This document shows positions 32,479 through 43,368 of a DNA stretch of 64,000 nucleotides, piece by piece. Below the pieces are notes generated by a model. The model made no database searches. It was not told the origin of the DNA and saw only the letters and a list, made by a program, of their open reading frames with translations. A program made the translations under genes and the position numbers. Position 1 is the stretch's first letter. Each line of letters opens with the position of its first letter. Source of the stretch: Rhabditoides inermis (taxonomy: Eukaryota > Nematoda > Chromadorea > Rhabditida > Rhabditidae); contig CAWZYM010000231.1 of assembly GCA_963966185.1 (NCBI GenBank), positions 310,001 to 374,000 of the forward strand. The letters run 5' to 3'.

Positions 32479-34231
32479 CTACTCGCTCTCGTCGGCGCCA
32501 GTGGCAGCGAGCAGTGCGGAGAAGAGTCCGTTCCTCTCCCTCACCCACTTGTTGCTAGATCGGACCGCCTTGAGATGGGCGGCAGAAAGACCGGCCTCAC
32601 TCTCCTCCTCGTACACCCGATAACGATCCCACATGGCACGCAGAACCAGCTTCTCACAACGCAGTTCTGAAATGAGAATGAGAACTATCGAGATAAGAGA
32701 CCGAAATAATGATCTCACCTTGAAGCAGCTTTTGAGTGGATGGCCAGGTGTGCTTCCTGTCATAAACCTCCATGTACACCACACGGAGCTGCAACTAACT
32801 GCGTGAGAGGGAGAGGGAGGAAGAGACTTACATTGCGCATGTTCTTGATTCCGATGAGCACGCCTCGCGCATCTGTGTTCTCGATTCGCACGTCGAGTCG
32901 ACTGATCGACGCGAACAGCTGCGTGTTGTACTCGAACATCTCCCGCACATCGCGCCACCCACTCAAACACGCTACTTTGACAGACATGACATCACATGCT
33001 CACCTCACAAACGTGACGACAGCCCTATCGATACTGAATCCGTGCGGCAGAATGTCCTCCTGAAAATCAAAACATCTGATATACAACTACAAGAAAGGAA
33101 GAAAATTAGACTACGACGCCTACCAGCATGCAGTCTACGCAGTAGAGAGTTGCGTTGCGGAAGACGCGATACCACGGCTGAAATAGGGAACCATTCAAAC
33201 TGAAAATTGAAATATATACATTCGCAAACGTACCCCTATATGCGCATCGATGTGAGTGTTGTCGATATGAATATCGACTGGTTGGTGGATGGGTGGACAG
33301 CGTGTGTCTGAAACAGAGACTACAGTGGAATCACAAGGACATAACATACACGAGTCAGAGGTGAATTCGACGTTGATGATAGTGAGGGATCGAAGGTGCG
33401 GCAGATAGGAGAAGATACGAAGGAGGAAGGGCGTAAGCTTCATCGGGTACGTGCACGTCTGAAAGGCACACTGACTGATTTGCGACATACGATTCCACTC
33501 ACTCCTGACAGCATACACGGCTCAGTGGTGAGAGTGACGTGTGTGACCGGAGAGTCAGCGGTGCACAGACGAAGCAACGCGTCGCCTGTATTTTGAGTTA
33601 TTGTAAACCAATGAAAATAACACTGACTAATCTTGCGTGACAGAGTGTAGTTGGCAGAATGAGTGTAGTTGGCAGAGATCCAGTTGTTGTAGGAGTGGGA
33701 GGCGGAGACGCTCTCGCCTCCAAAAGACACACTCAAGTATACTCTCCCGGCATCAGAATTCTAAACAAAATCAGATGAATTATAATAATATCGTGGGGAT
33801 GATTTCGCAATCACATGCTTACGCTGAGAAAGTGCTAACCCGGTGCGTCTCATATATAAGCGCCGCATGAGCGTCACTTACAGACAGACAGACGAACGGA
33901 CAGGCCGTTTTCTATACATTAGGAATAGTGTACCAACCTCCTCGAGAGTAATGTTTAGATCTTCCCTTCCCTCGTACCGCCTCTTCTTCATTCTCACACA
34001 CAGCGCGTTCATTTGGCGGGACACTCGGCGGAGAGAGTTGCGATCCTATGAAAGAAGTCTATATAGAAATAAAATATAACCCCACTTTTATTCCGAGATG
34101 GGCGAAGATCTCCCAGTGACAGTCGTCGATGAGAGATTCGAACAGGGAGAACTTCGTCTGCAATAAAAACTGAACCAAACACAAACAGAGGAATGGACAC
34201 TTACTTCACTGACAGACGGGTATGCTGCCAT
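32479..34231 (-). CDS. F-box-like protein, paralogue D (inverted)
   Basis: The fourth member of the family, 7 kb from the cluster and in opposite orientation. The ATG at 34231 follows TTTTTCAG. The F-box-like exon reads FESLIDDCHWEIFAHLGIK, then NSLRRVSRQMNALC. The family blocks FRNATLYCVDCML (about 33,150), DRAVVTFV (about 33,030) and LFSALLAATGADESE (end) are all present, in the same order as in paralogues A and C. It is about as long as A. The reading frame is open throughout after splicing, so it is likely functional. Confidence 0.78.
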
Positions 34232-34523
34232 CTGAAAAATTGAATTGAAGTTTTTCGTACTCACGAATAAAAATTGGAAGAAAAAACATCTAGCAGAAAA
34301 AAGTAAGAAAAACACACATGGCGAGTTGACAAATGAGTGTGCGCGGCGCTTTCTCTCCTCTATTTCGCAATCACACCGGTTAAGGCGGGAAACAGAGATT
34401 CGATCATATCAATCAATGCGGAGGAGGCTTCAGACTAGCTGACACCGCCATTCCTGGAAGGACGACAGTGTTGAGTATCAAAAAGATCAGACTGATCAAC
34501 ATGTTTTTTGGAATTTTTTTTAA

Positions 34524-34755
34524 AGCAGCTAATAAGTTCAAAAAATGACAAAGTTTCCAAAAATACATTTTTTCGTATTTTTCGACATTTTGGCAATGGG
34601 GCGCGCGAAAATTGTAAAAATTTACAATATTTTTTGACATTTTATTTCGCATTTTTAGATTTGACATTTTATTTCGCATTTTTAGACATTTTTCGGTATT
34701 TTTTGACATTTATTTCACATTATTTTTTTGTATTTTTGGGAACTTAATAGCTGCT
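34524..34755. mobile_element. MITE-like element with AGCAGCT terminal inverted repeats
   Basis: A 232-bp AT-rich element. Its ends are a 16-bp terminal inverted repeat, AGCAGCTA(A/T)TAAGTTC, at 34,524-34,539 and 34,740-34,755, and TAA flanks both sides (34,521-34,523 and 34,756-34,758). The interior has a short tandem repeat of GACATTTTATTTCGCATTTT. A TAA target duplication would fit the PIF/Harbinger group (TWA targets), which is an inference. A second element with the same terminal bases lies at 47,547. Confidence 0.75.
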
Positions 34756-34793
34756 TAAGAGTATTATCTTCTTTCCCTTACAATCAATGTGCA

Positions 34794-34975
34794 TATAGTC
34801 GGATTGGATCCTATATGCCATCCGTGACAATTCACATGTTGTGCAGTTTTGTGCAACACAACATGTATGTCATCAAATTATCCAAAACGCTGTCTTGAGT
34901 GGGAATCGAACCCGCGGACAGGTCGCGGTGATTATGCTATGGCGGCGCACACTACCACTGCGCCATAGAGGCAGT
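34794..34975 (-). mobile_element. tRNA-derived SINE, copy 1
   Basis: Read on the minus strand, the element starts with a tRNA-like head: a box A-like segment (TGGCGCAGTGGTAGTGTGC) and a box B (GGTTCGATTCC). A body of about 105 bp follows, beginning GCGTTTTGGATAATTTGA and ending near GATCCAATCCGACTATA. The head does not fold as a normal tRNA because acceptor pairing is poor. The body aligns almost base for base with copy 2 at 35,147 on the plus strand, which defines it as a repeat family rather than a tRNA pseudogene. Confidence 0.8.
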
Positions 34976-35146
34976 GGTTGAGAGATCGAAGAGAGAGCCC
35001 ATCTAGCTCCACTGGCCTCTTCAGTGTACAATGATGAGAGATAACGAGCAACTATATCTGCGAGATTCATAATGATCCGCTATATTCACTTATTCGTGTA
35101 TGTTATGTCACGGCAGATAAACATTATTATTATCTCTCAGTATGAG

Positions 35147-35330
35147 CCCCCTCAATGGCGCAGCGCAGTGGTAGAGCGCGCCACCAGCGCGCGATCGTTG
35201 TGAGCTGCCCAAGAGTTCGATTCCCTCTCACAAAGTGTTTTGGATATTTGAAGATATACACGTTGTGTTGCACGAAACTGCACAACATGTGAAATGTCAC
35301 AGATGGCATATAGGATCCAACCCGACTATA
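35147..35330 (+). mobile_element. tRNA-derived SINE, copy 2
   Basis: Same structure as copy 1 but on the opposite strand: box A-like TGGCGCAGCGCAGTGGTAGA, box B AGTTCGATTCCCTC, then the shared body (GTGTTTTGGATATTTGA to GATCCAACCCGACTATA). The body shares CACAACATGTGAAATGTCAC and GGCATATAGGATCCAA with copy 1 apart from single changes. It lies about 200 bp before the trans-splice acceptor of tafazzin. Confidence 0.8.
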
Positions 35331-35542
35331 AAAAGGCAACATCATATAAGTGTCACATAGTGTATTGCATAGTGTGCGTGTGAAATACTGATAAATGCAC
35401 AATTTCTTTTTTCATTCAATATTAAATATTTTGTTAATGTTTGTAGTATAGTTTCAATCAATGTTTGTTGTTCGATTCTTCTAGCTATGTTTTCTTTGCC
35501 TGTGTATATTTCTACCTTTCAGTGGGTAGCCGGCGGGGTGTG

Positions 35543-37313
35543 ATGGGAGGCGCGCCGGTGGACCGCTCGGCGGCCCTCGAGGGATTCCGCTACGCGTGGC
35601 CCTTCCCCAAGCACGTCTCCGCCCTCTACCGCGCCAAGTCATACGCCATGATGTGCTTCGTCAAGAGCGTCTCCGGACTCATGTTCATCGGAGGTAAATC
35701 CTCCGGGTTGTTCGTTACTTGCTGGAAACAGTTGTTCCTTCCGGAAAGATACATGATTGTGGCATGATTGTGGCACCTGTAACAAAACACTTTGCTACAG
35801 GTGCGAACAAGTTGGTTGTGAAGAACAAGGACACGTTCATCAAGGCACTGGAGGACACCTCCCGTCCGCTGATCACGGTCGCCAACCACAGGTGCAACAT
35901 CGACGACCCCCTCGTATGGAGTCAGTTTGTTCTGTTTGTTTTAGTATTTATATATCTGATATGTTCGTAGGCATGCTGTCATGGCGGGTGTTCCTGCGCA
36001 ACATCGGCCGGCAGCGGTTCACCCTCGCCGCGCACAACATCTGCTTCAGCAAGCAGTGGCACACCGAGTGTGTGAAGCTACTTTAGATTCTGTCCACGAT
36101 GTGTTGATTGAATATTTGTTTCAGCATCTTCTCGCTCGGTCGCTGCGTGCCGTGCGTTCGCGGCGAGGGTGTCTACCAGCAAGGCATGGTAAGTTTCCCT
36201 CCTCCCTCCCCCTCTCACATCCTGCTTACAGAACTTCAGTGTTGACATGCTCAACGAGAATCAGTGGGTGCACATCTTCCCCGAGGGAAAGGTCACCCCA
36301 GATCCCATACGGTATGCGCATTCCTTTTATGTGTATATGTGTTGCATTATCAGAATCAAGTGGGGCGTGGGTCGTCTGATCGCAGACTCTGTCCGTCCGC
36401 CCATCGTCCTCCCTCTATGGATCAACGGAATGGATCAGGTACATAGAGTTCTTCATTATTGCTTTTCTGTTTGTTTGAATGCTATTGATTGATTACAGGT
36501 GTGGCCGAAGACGGCGCCCTACTACCCCAGTTTCGGCAAGGTGAGCAGTACCTACCCGCATGGTTGCTTACGTTTTCTTTCAGACAGTTAGTGTGGTGTT
36601 TGGTGATCCGATCGACACGGCTGTGCTGCGAGAGAGGGCTGACGAGCTCACCGAAAACGAGACACAGGTGGGAGATAAGTGAATGTCGTCGTACGTGTAA
36701 TTGCGTAATCCATCGGAAAGTGTGTCGATAACACGTAGTGTCGACAGAAGGGACATGTGGTGTTTTCAACCTGACGATTTCATTCGAATGTTTGCCTCTT
36801 TTCCCTGCACTAGCCCCGCACGCGTGTTATCCATGATATCCCTTCTGCCATCACAATATCAAAGTGATATGTGAGAGGTGAGAGAGGGGGTTAGCCGGTG
36901 TGTACTCTCCTACTCTCCGCGTCCACTCATTAAAGATCCGTTTGCACAGACGCAACGTTGCACCAGTGATCCTTGGTGATGGTCAGAATCGCAGAATCTA
37001 TCACATCACACTTGAAAATATATCGTATTGTGAAATTGGTATTTGTAGAAGCGCAAGCTGCTGGCGGACACTATCCAAGACGCGCTGTATTCGCTGGGTG
37101 AGAAGAGTGGTGGTCTGGCGAGGGGAACCGCACTCAAGGTATGCGTTCAAACCGACCCTGCTGACTCTATCGTTCCTCTTCGCCTCATTGTAGATTGCGG
37201 CGCGTAGTCGCACTGACATGTACACCATGTGGGGCGACAAGAAGAAGGAGGGATCCAAGAAGGAGGAAGTGGCCGAGGAATCGGGAGACAAGCAAGTCCA
37301 ACAGTACGCCTGA
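35543..37313 (+). CDS. acl-3: Tafazzin, cardiolipin-remodelling acyltransferase
   Basis: A mitochondrial phospholipid-lysophospholipid transacylase that matures cardiolipin. The ATG at 35543 follows the acceptor CTACCTTTCAG with a 20-bp leader, suggesting trans-splicing. The catalytic HX4D box is NHRCNIDD (about 35,886). The second acyltransferase motif is HIFPEGKVTPDP (about 36,271), and PLWINGMDQVWPKTAPYYP (36,410-36,530) is typical of tafazzins. Ten exons splice in phase, including a 374-bp intron at 36,669-37,047. The C-terminus is Lys/Glu-rich and stops at 37313. From memory, acl-3 is the C. elegans tafazzin and lies beside prx-2 there, as here. Confidence 0.92.
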
Positions 37314-37667
37314 CTATCCACTCATCCTTCCCATTCTATGCGATCGTATTGTACTTGCGTTGTTGTTTAGTAACTGAGAGATTCTAGGTAACGTATGTCG
37401 CTCCTGAGCGTTCTTCGTGAGATTGTGTCACTTGTTTCCTTGCACTCGTTCTCCTCCCTCGACAATTGTTCCCGTCGCGGGTAGTAAACGCCTTCCGAGC
37501 CGTGTTTATCGATGTGTTTCCCACTGCCATCACTCTGCAGACTCTGTTGAATGAGATTTGAGAAATGGGATGAACGGGGGGAGGGTGGGTGAGAAAACAA
37601 GAGGCGGGTCGAGTGTCGATCGGCCCCTCCTCCCCCTATCCCCTCACTCGATCCCCCTGTATCCACC
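37314..37667. other. Intergenic spacer
   Basis: 354 bp between tafazzin and the microprotein gene. The last 100 bp are C-rich. No separate feature was recognised. Confidence 0.5.
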
Positions 37668-38018
37668 ATGCGTCCCGCCAGCCGAAAGCAGTCCATTGTC
37701 GAGGTCGCCGAGCAGCACTTCGACAAGGTACCATATCCTATCCTTTTTTGGTATACTGTAGATTTGAGATCTATCTAATTATTTTTTGATGTTTTATTCG
37801 ATTCGTCCAGTTTTTGAAAGTCAAATCGCATCTGAACATAAACTGCTAAAACATTGAACTCTGTAAGAATGGCTGCCTCCATGAGCTCGCTGACTCTGTG
37901 TTGGTTGCAGAACACGATCATCCTGGTAGTGAACGTGCTGATCCTGCTGTGTCTGATGGGCCTCCTCTATATGATGGCCACCACGGCCATGTCCGCCGGA
38001 GCAAAGGACGAGAACTGA
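37668..38018 (+). CDS. 55-residue single-pass membrane microprotein
   Basis: Two exons (37,668-37,727 and 37,911-38,018) joined in phase 0 give 55 residues. The N-terminal 20 residues are charged and carry RKQS, an Arg-x-x-Ser site. Then comes one strongly hydrophobic helix, TIILVVNVLILLCLMGLLYMM, with a short polar tail ending KDEN. There is no cleavable-signal look, so it is probably a tail-type membrane protein. The layout (basic Ser-containing head plus one Leu/Ile/Cys-rich helix) recalls phospholamban/sarcolamban-type regulators, but the sequence match is too weak to claim it. The donor, the acceptor (GGTTGCAG) and the Kozak-like context CCACCATG support a real gene. Confidence 0.72.
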
Positions 38019-38413
38019 TCTACCCGCCCGATCTACGGATCTACCCTTCATCAACACGGTACAACCATCCACCCACACACACCCATTCTTCTCTCAGTCA
38101 CATCTCTCTCCCCCACATGTGTACTCGCTATTTATGAGTTGACGACTATGCCGTTTATGTACAGTTTGTAAAGACGAGTAAACCGCGGTGCGCGCTCTTT
38201 GTGTTTTAGTCGCTGAGGTGGGAATGCTGTGGGGTCATGTCACCTGTTCGTGTTGTTCCCATCTTTTCGTCTAGCTCGTCTCCGGTTCACAGCCGTGTTT
38301 TTAACCCAACCCACCACCTGACTTTCGCTCGTCACTATAAGCATCACTACTCGATCGATTCATATGCTATCACACTTTATCTATGTACATATCACAGGAC
38401 CACTCGCAACCCC
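38019..38413. other. Convergent intergenic spacer
   Basis: 395 bp holding the 3' ends of the microprotein gene and of prx-2 on the other strand. No further gene was seen. Confidence 0.5.
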
Positions 38414-39102
38414 TCACTCCCTACACCTTGCGCGCATGGGCTTGGCTTGGCAGTCGCCTCCGCAGACACATCCCTGCTTGCCACTCCAGCACACGTAGCA
38501 CACGGCCTTGCCGCAGTCGGTGCGGAGGGCGGCCGTGGGTGGCCGGGCACAGAGGGCGCAGTCCGTCTCGCTCGTCTCCCCCACTCCCCTCCTCGCCCTC
38601 CCAGCTGCCCACACTGCCACCGGCCACGCCAGCACCAGCGCGTCTCGGAATGCGTGCCACAGCAGCTCCCGGTTCTGCGACTCGAAGTTGACCGCTCCTG
38701 AAACGAGACACCGCGTGGCAGGCGGCAGGTAAACAGAGAGATGCGAGACATGCGATGCCACTGGAGACAAGAGTGAGTGACGATTTCTGATCTCCCTATC
38801 ACTCATCCGCTCACGAATGAGGAAGCAAAGAAAGGGCGCGTAGACTGCACACTGCACCTTGGCAGTTTGAAAGATATGAGAGAGAGAAGCGGGAAAAAAA
38901 TAGGGACGATTCGTTCTGCCGTGGCACGACGTTGTGTAAAGCATAGCAGTGAGTGAGAGGAAGGAAGAGGGATAGGGAATGCATGTTCTCCGAAAACGTG
39001 ACCTCAACTATACACACTCGGATACTAGTTCACAGATTGGGAGAACGAGTGATATGTGATACGTAACTATACGACGCTAGTACGAGAAAGCTAGAGGCAA
39101 AA

Positions 39103-39171
<69 letters not shown>

Positions 39172-39550
39172 GTACCCATCATGGGCGGGCTCTGGTTCCA
39201 CGCGCGCATGTCGAGTGCCCTTTCGAGGAGTGTGCTGTGTCCGCCGGATCGGAGGAAGGAGAGGTGGTGGAGCAGCGACGCAGCCTCAATACACACCCTT
39301 CCCATCTCGCCCCTCCTCATTCCCACCTCCCACACTGCAGTCGCCTTGTCCACTACCCGTCCCATTCCCCCGTTCCCCGGCACCCGCCGAGACAAGTACG
39401 GTAGCACAACTTCGAGAACAAAGTGGACGGCCACCTGAAGAATACCTTATCATACAAAGGTCAGAGCACACTGTATGACTAACCTTTTCTCGCGGGTAAT
39501 CCTTGTACTTGACGTCGACAGCGTGCTGGCCGGGAGACGCGCCTGGAGGG

Positions 39551-39603
<53 letters not shown>

Positions 39604-40632
39604 CATCTCCCTCTCCCTCTCCCTCTCCCTCTCTCTCTCTGCTCTCTCCCTCTCGCCCCCCCCCTCTCTCCGTACCAGTGTATACGCGGGTGCTCCATAG
39701 GACGGCATCGATGGCTAGTTCTATCTCGCTCGCAGTCCTCTCCAGCACACGCGACGCTGACACCGAAAACAGCCCACCTCGCAAACCGCCTCATTTCCCA
39801 TTCCAATTCATCGCAATCACAATACATTTGCTTAAGTTGGCTCGCATTGCTAATTGCGCGAGTCTCGCTGATTTGCATGCGTCTCGCGCGTACAAAAGCG
39901 GGGCGCGGCGGGCTGCCGGCATCCATTCACCATGGCTCAGTCCGTCCCTCCCGGAGATATCAACACCCAGCCGGGTACCAAGATCGTCTTCAACGCCCCC
40001 TACGATGACAAGCACACCTACCACATCAAGGTGAGCTGCCTTCGACTACTGTAATCTACAGTACTCTAAACCTCATCTCTTCAGATCACTAACGCCGGAG
40101 GTCGCCGCATAGGATGGGCCATCAAGACCACGAACATGAAGCGCCTCGGCGTCGACCCGCCGTGCGGAGTGCTCGACCCCAAGGAGGCCGTGCTGATGGC
40201 CGTCTCTTGCGACGCGTTCCAGTACGGTCAGGAGGACACCAACAACGACCGCATCACCATCGAGTGGACCAACACCCCCGACGGCGCCGCTAAGACCTTC
40301 CGCCGCGAGTGGTTCCAGGGCGACGGAATGGTCCGCCGCAAGAACCTCCCCATCGAGTACAACCCTTGAATACCTCACAGTTCAATAAACCAGTGCTCTT
40401 ATAATGGTTGTTGTTAAGCTGAAAACCTTTGATAATTGGATGGAGCCGACTGTAGATGCCTTGCTGACTGTCGTCGAAGACTTGGGGTCTTTCGTTTGTG
40501 AATGCGTTTCAAATCGATACTTACTGGTAGTGTGTGGGCGAGCAGTTCCACTTGTCGTGCCATCATCGATCGAATCTCTCCGTCCAGAATTCGCGCATCT
40601 ACTTGCTCCACACGAAGGGTCTCTGACGTCAT
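38414..40632 (-). CDS. prx-2: Peroxisome biogenesis factor 2 (PEX2), RING E3 ligase subunit
   Basis: PEX2 works with PEX10 and PEX12 in the peroxisomal membrane to ubiquitinate and recycle the PEX5 import receptor. Six exons splice in consistent phase: 40,632-40,525, 40,463-40,427, 39,756-39,676, 39,542-39,484, 39,434-39,176 and 38,697-38,414. The N-terminus [16 protein letters not shown] matches the PEX2 start. [11 protein letters not shown] matches the conserved QYKND region, and [15 protein letters not shown] is a PEX2 hallmark. The RING is CALC...[10 protein letters not shown]...CVCGGDC. The second intron (40,426-39,757) contains a complete MSP gene on the other strand. Introns also hold long GA/CT tracts (39,126-39,168; 39,558-39,600). 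Confidence 0.9.
39871..39898 (+). promoter_or_regulatory. Candidate promoter elements of the MSP gene
   Basis: A perfect octamer ATTTGCAT at 39,871-39,878 and a TATA-like TACAAAAG at 39,891-39,898 lie 35-60 bp before the MSP start codon, inside the prx-2 intron. Both assignments are by motif only. Confidence 0.45.
39932..40369 (+). CDS. Major sperm protein
   Basis: MSP forms the filament system that drives amoeboid movement of nematode sperm and also signals to oocytes. Two exons (39,932-40,030 and 40,085-40,369) encode a full-length protein of normal MSP size, starting [20 protein letters not shown] and ending [12 protein letters not shown]. The MSP fold landmarks [19 protein letters not shown] and [11 protein letters not shown] are present. 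GC-rich codon use and the AATAAA at 40,384 suggest a strongly expressed gene. It lies wholly within an intron of prx-2 on the opposite strand. A single copy is visible in this window. Confidence 0.97.
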
Positions 40633-40865
40633 TCTGAAAGCTAATATAAATCGATATCAACAGAAATACTACATAGATATTCACATCGGCATACCCAACC
40701 TCACTTGCGATGACATTCGGTGGACGATCGAACTAGTATAAATTAATTTATTATATAAAAAATCATCGCAACCAAGCGAAATCATCAACAGCTCAACAAC
40801 CACACTTGTAAACAACATGCGAGCATCTGATCGATGACTGATAAGACAATTGACTACAGTCTAGT

Positions 40866-42600
40866 CTACTTCTCAAAGTTCTTGGAAGTGAAATCGTCGA
40901 CCGGGTAGAACTTGGCGCGGATCGCGCGACCGCCAAAGAACCTGCGAAGCAAAAAATCAATGAATCAATCAATCAATACCCCACCTTCCGTTGAGAACAA
41001 TGAATGCCTTGATGGCCTGTGCCTGGTTGGTGAACTCGACGAATATCCGAACGGCCTCGTCCTCCGGTGCCGATGAGATCTGGAAGGTAGACGGTGGCGT
41101 ATACAAAATAACCAAGCAGGCGTTACCGTGTGTACGGCGACCGAGGCGACCTGTCCGTACTTGCTCATCTCCTCGCGAATCTCGCCCTCCAACTCAGAGT
41201 CCACGTCCTGCGGAACCACCATGTTCTGAAATCAATGATTAGTAAACCAGAGCGAATCAGAATCAGGACTGACAGTGAGCATGAGTATCTTGGTGGCGGT
41301 CTTCATTGCCTCGGCCATGTTGACTCCGCCCCCTCCGACGGCAGGCACTCCGCCCGCACCCGGTGGTGCGGGCACTCCCCCCATCGAGGGAGGCACCATC
41401 TTCGTCTCCTCTCCGCTGATCACTCCGCCCGCGCGCCCCACCTTCTCCACAGAGATCGCCTAGACACAAACATTTGTCTACGTGTCTTCACCGTATTCTG
41501 TGAATCCGACTGGCTGTGGTGTTCTCACCTCGGTGACTCCTTGCCCCGCCCTGCCCAGTCCGCTGCCCTGCTTGTACCCGAACTTGCTCATGATGTTCGC
41601 AGCCACGCCCAGACCCTTCGACGAACCCGAACCTGAAGAAGCATTAGTATTGATGATCATGTTATCATGTTACTGCGCAGAAGACACATGACACGAAAAT
41701 ATGAAGAAGATCACACCTGCGAGATTAGGTAGGAACGACGGAGGTTTGAAGACGGCTGTGGAAGACGGCGGAGGGGCAAAGCTCTGGAAACCAAATGTGG
41801 ATAACAAGCCAAACAAGGAAGCCTACCTGTGTGGGTGGGGTGGAGTCGATGAGTGCAGTGGGCGGCGCGATGGCAGCGCCCTTCTCTCGCTTCTTCTCCT
41901 CGTCCCGGTGCTCCTTCGCCAAACGGTCAGCGATCTCCTTCGCTATCTGCACAGAAAACGTTATTCATACATTATTTAAATTCAACGTTCAGACATGACA
42001 TGTGAGAAATAACTTTAGTGCCGACCTTTGCCTTGGCCTCTCGCTCGTCCTTCTTGCGCTTGTGCGTGATGAAGTCATTCGGCTGCGACGGATTGTACTC
42101 GTTCTCCAACTCGATCTCACCGAACATCGTCACCTGACAATTTAGAAATACATAAAATATGTAAACAATGCATGTAAACGCATACCTTCTCCTCGAGTGC
42201 GGTCTTGGGAATGAACATGGGCGTGGACTGCTCTGTGATGGGCACAGCCTTGATGGGCCGGATGAGATTGGTGATGCGGCGAGTGGACAGATCAGCCACC
42301 GGTGGAGCACCGCTAGGTCGAGACTGAACAACGAATGCTACATGTCAATTATAAAGAAGACTCCAACTTACCGACGTCTGCGGAGCGGGCCGCTTTTTCT
42401 GCATCTGTGACTGCAGGAACTTCATCGTGATGTTCGCACTCGCTGCTCCCGTATCAGATTCTGTATGTACAACCACATAGCTATGCAGTAAAGCAAACAA
42501 GTAACTCACTCTTCTTCTCCGGCTCATTGGGCGGGGCGGGTATGCTCGAGGAAGGAGCGGCAGACGAGGGAAAGTCGTCCAGATCATCATACAGAGACAT
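40866..42600 (-). CDS. rbm-17: Splicing factor SPF45/RBM17 (G-patch + UHM)
   Basis: A spliceosomal protein that binds U2AF-type ligand motifs through a U2AF-homology motif and regulates 3' splice site choice. The ATG at 42600 opens MSLYDDLDDFPSS, as in SPF45. The middle contains NEYNPSQPNDF (about 42,100), and a Lys/Glu helix (IAKEIADRLAKEHRDEEKK) follows. The G-patch lies at about 41,630-41,530 (GVAANIMSKFGYKQGSGLG). The C-terminal RRM/UHM (about 41,280-40,866) has NMVVPQDVDSELEGEIREE and the GRFFGGR loop, matching the UHM signature, and ends at TAG 40868-40866. About eleven exons in phase. Confidence 0.93.
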
Positions 42601-42964
42601 CTCAACAATCCATTGATGATAACAAACATACTCAAAAACAAAATCGTGAAATATACAAATACAAGAAAAATACAAATAATACAAGAAAAAGTCAGCGCGC
42701 CAAGCGTACAAGCGGGCGAGTCGCCTCCGACAAAACACGGTCTCCGCCCACTTTGGCACCCTCCCAAAGTGGGCGGGGCCGTCTTTGGGAGCGAGCGAGT
42801 CGCCTCCGACTTGCCGCCGACAATCCTCCGATTTCGTATGATTTGAAAGCGAAATGCGATTAATCGATCTTTCATCTGTGTTTTGTAATGTAAACAAGAA
42901 CTGTACCGCTTTCAAGGCATCCACGTGACAACACGTATATGATGACATTGTTACACGTAATCAC
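42601..42964. other. Spacer with GC-rich inverted repeat
   Basis: Holds CCGCCCACTTTGG...CCAAAGTGGGCGG, a 13-bp inverted repeat with a short loop near 42,746-42,778, and two copies of GAGTCGCCTCCGAC (about 42,718 and 42,800). The reverse complement of that motif recurs at 43,630-43,690. Confidence 0.6.
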
Positions 42965-43368
42965 TCAGGTTACTTCATGGTTTATGGGTCCGTCATGCAG
43001 ATCAGGGCGGCGACGATGTGGGCGTAAGGCGGTAGCAGACACGGCTGGTTGAGTAGTAGGTCGAACTTGCCGGCACAACGCGCACGCTTCTCCGGTGACG
43101 AATGACGCACCGTCAGAGAAGACGGACGACTTCTTGTTTTCAACAAACAGAGCGCTCAGCGGGCATCCCGCCTTACCATGCCTTCAAACTCCATGTCCCT
43201 CTTCATCGTGTAGCGCAGGAACTTCTTGGCTCGCATCCTCGGTTGGCGCATGCGCTGGCACGATGCTGGTCTTCTTTCCTCGTACTTCTGCATGCACGTC
43301 GATGAGGGTTGATGACGATCATGTTTACGTTGACGAAGGTGAAGATGACCATCACTCATCCCGCGCAC
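42965..43368 (-). CDS. Hypothetical basic protein, two exons, unrecognised
   Basis: The ATG at 43368 (MSDGHLHLRQRK) gives a strongly basic first exon ending GGCATG before a GTAAGG donor (about 43,184). The acceptor AAACAAG leads into a second exon with an open frame to TGA at 42967-42965. A different frame of the second exon also reads plausibly (KFDLLLNQPCLLPPYAHIVA), so the splice phase is unsure. No domain was recognised. It lies between inverted copies of the GAGTCGCCTCCGAC repeat, so it could be a decayed gene or a passenger of a mobile element. Confidence 0.3.

Noticed and set aside
34890..34975. Functional tRNA at 34.9 kb
   Set aside because: Acceptor stem does not pair and the sequence continues into a body shared with 35.1 kb, so it is a SINE head.
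39790..39931. A separate prx-2 start just upstream of 39,756
   Set aside because: That exon has no in-frame ATG and meets a stop upstream; exons at 40,632 and 40,463 join in phase and match the PEX2 N-terminus.
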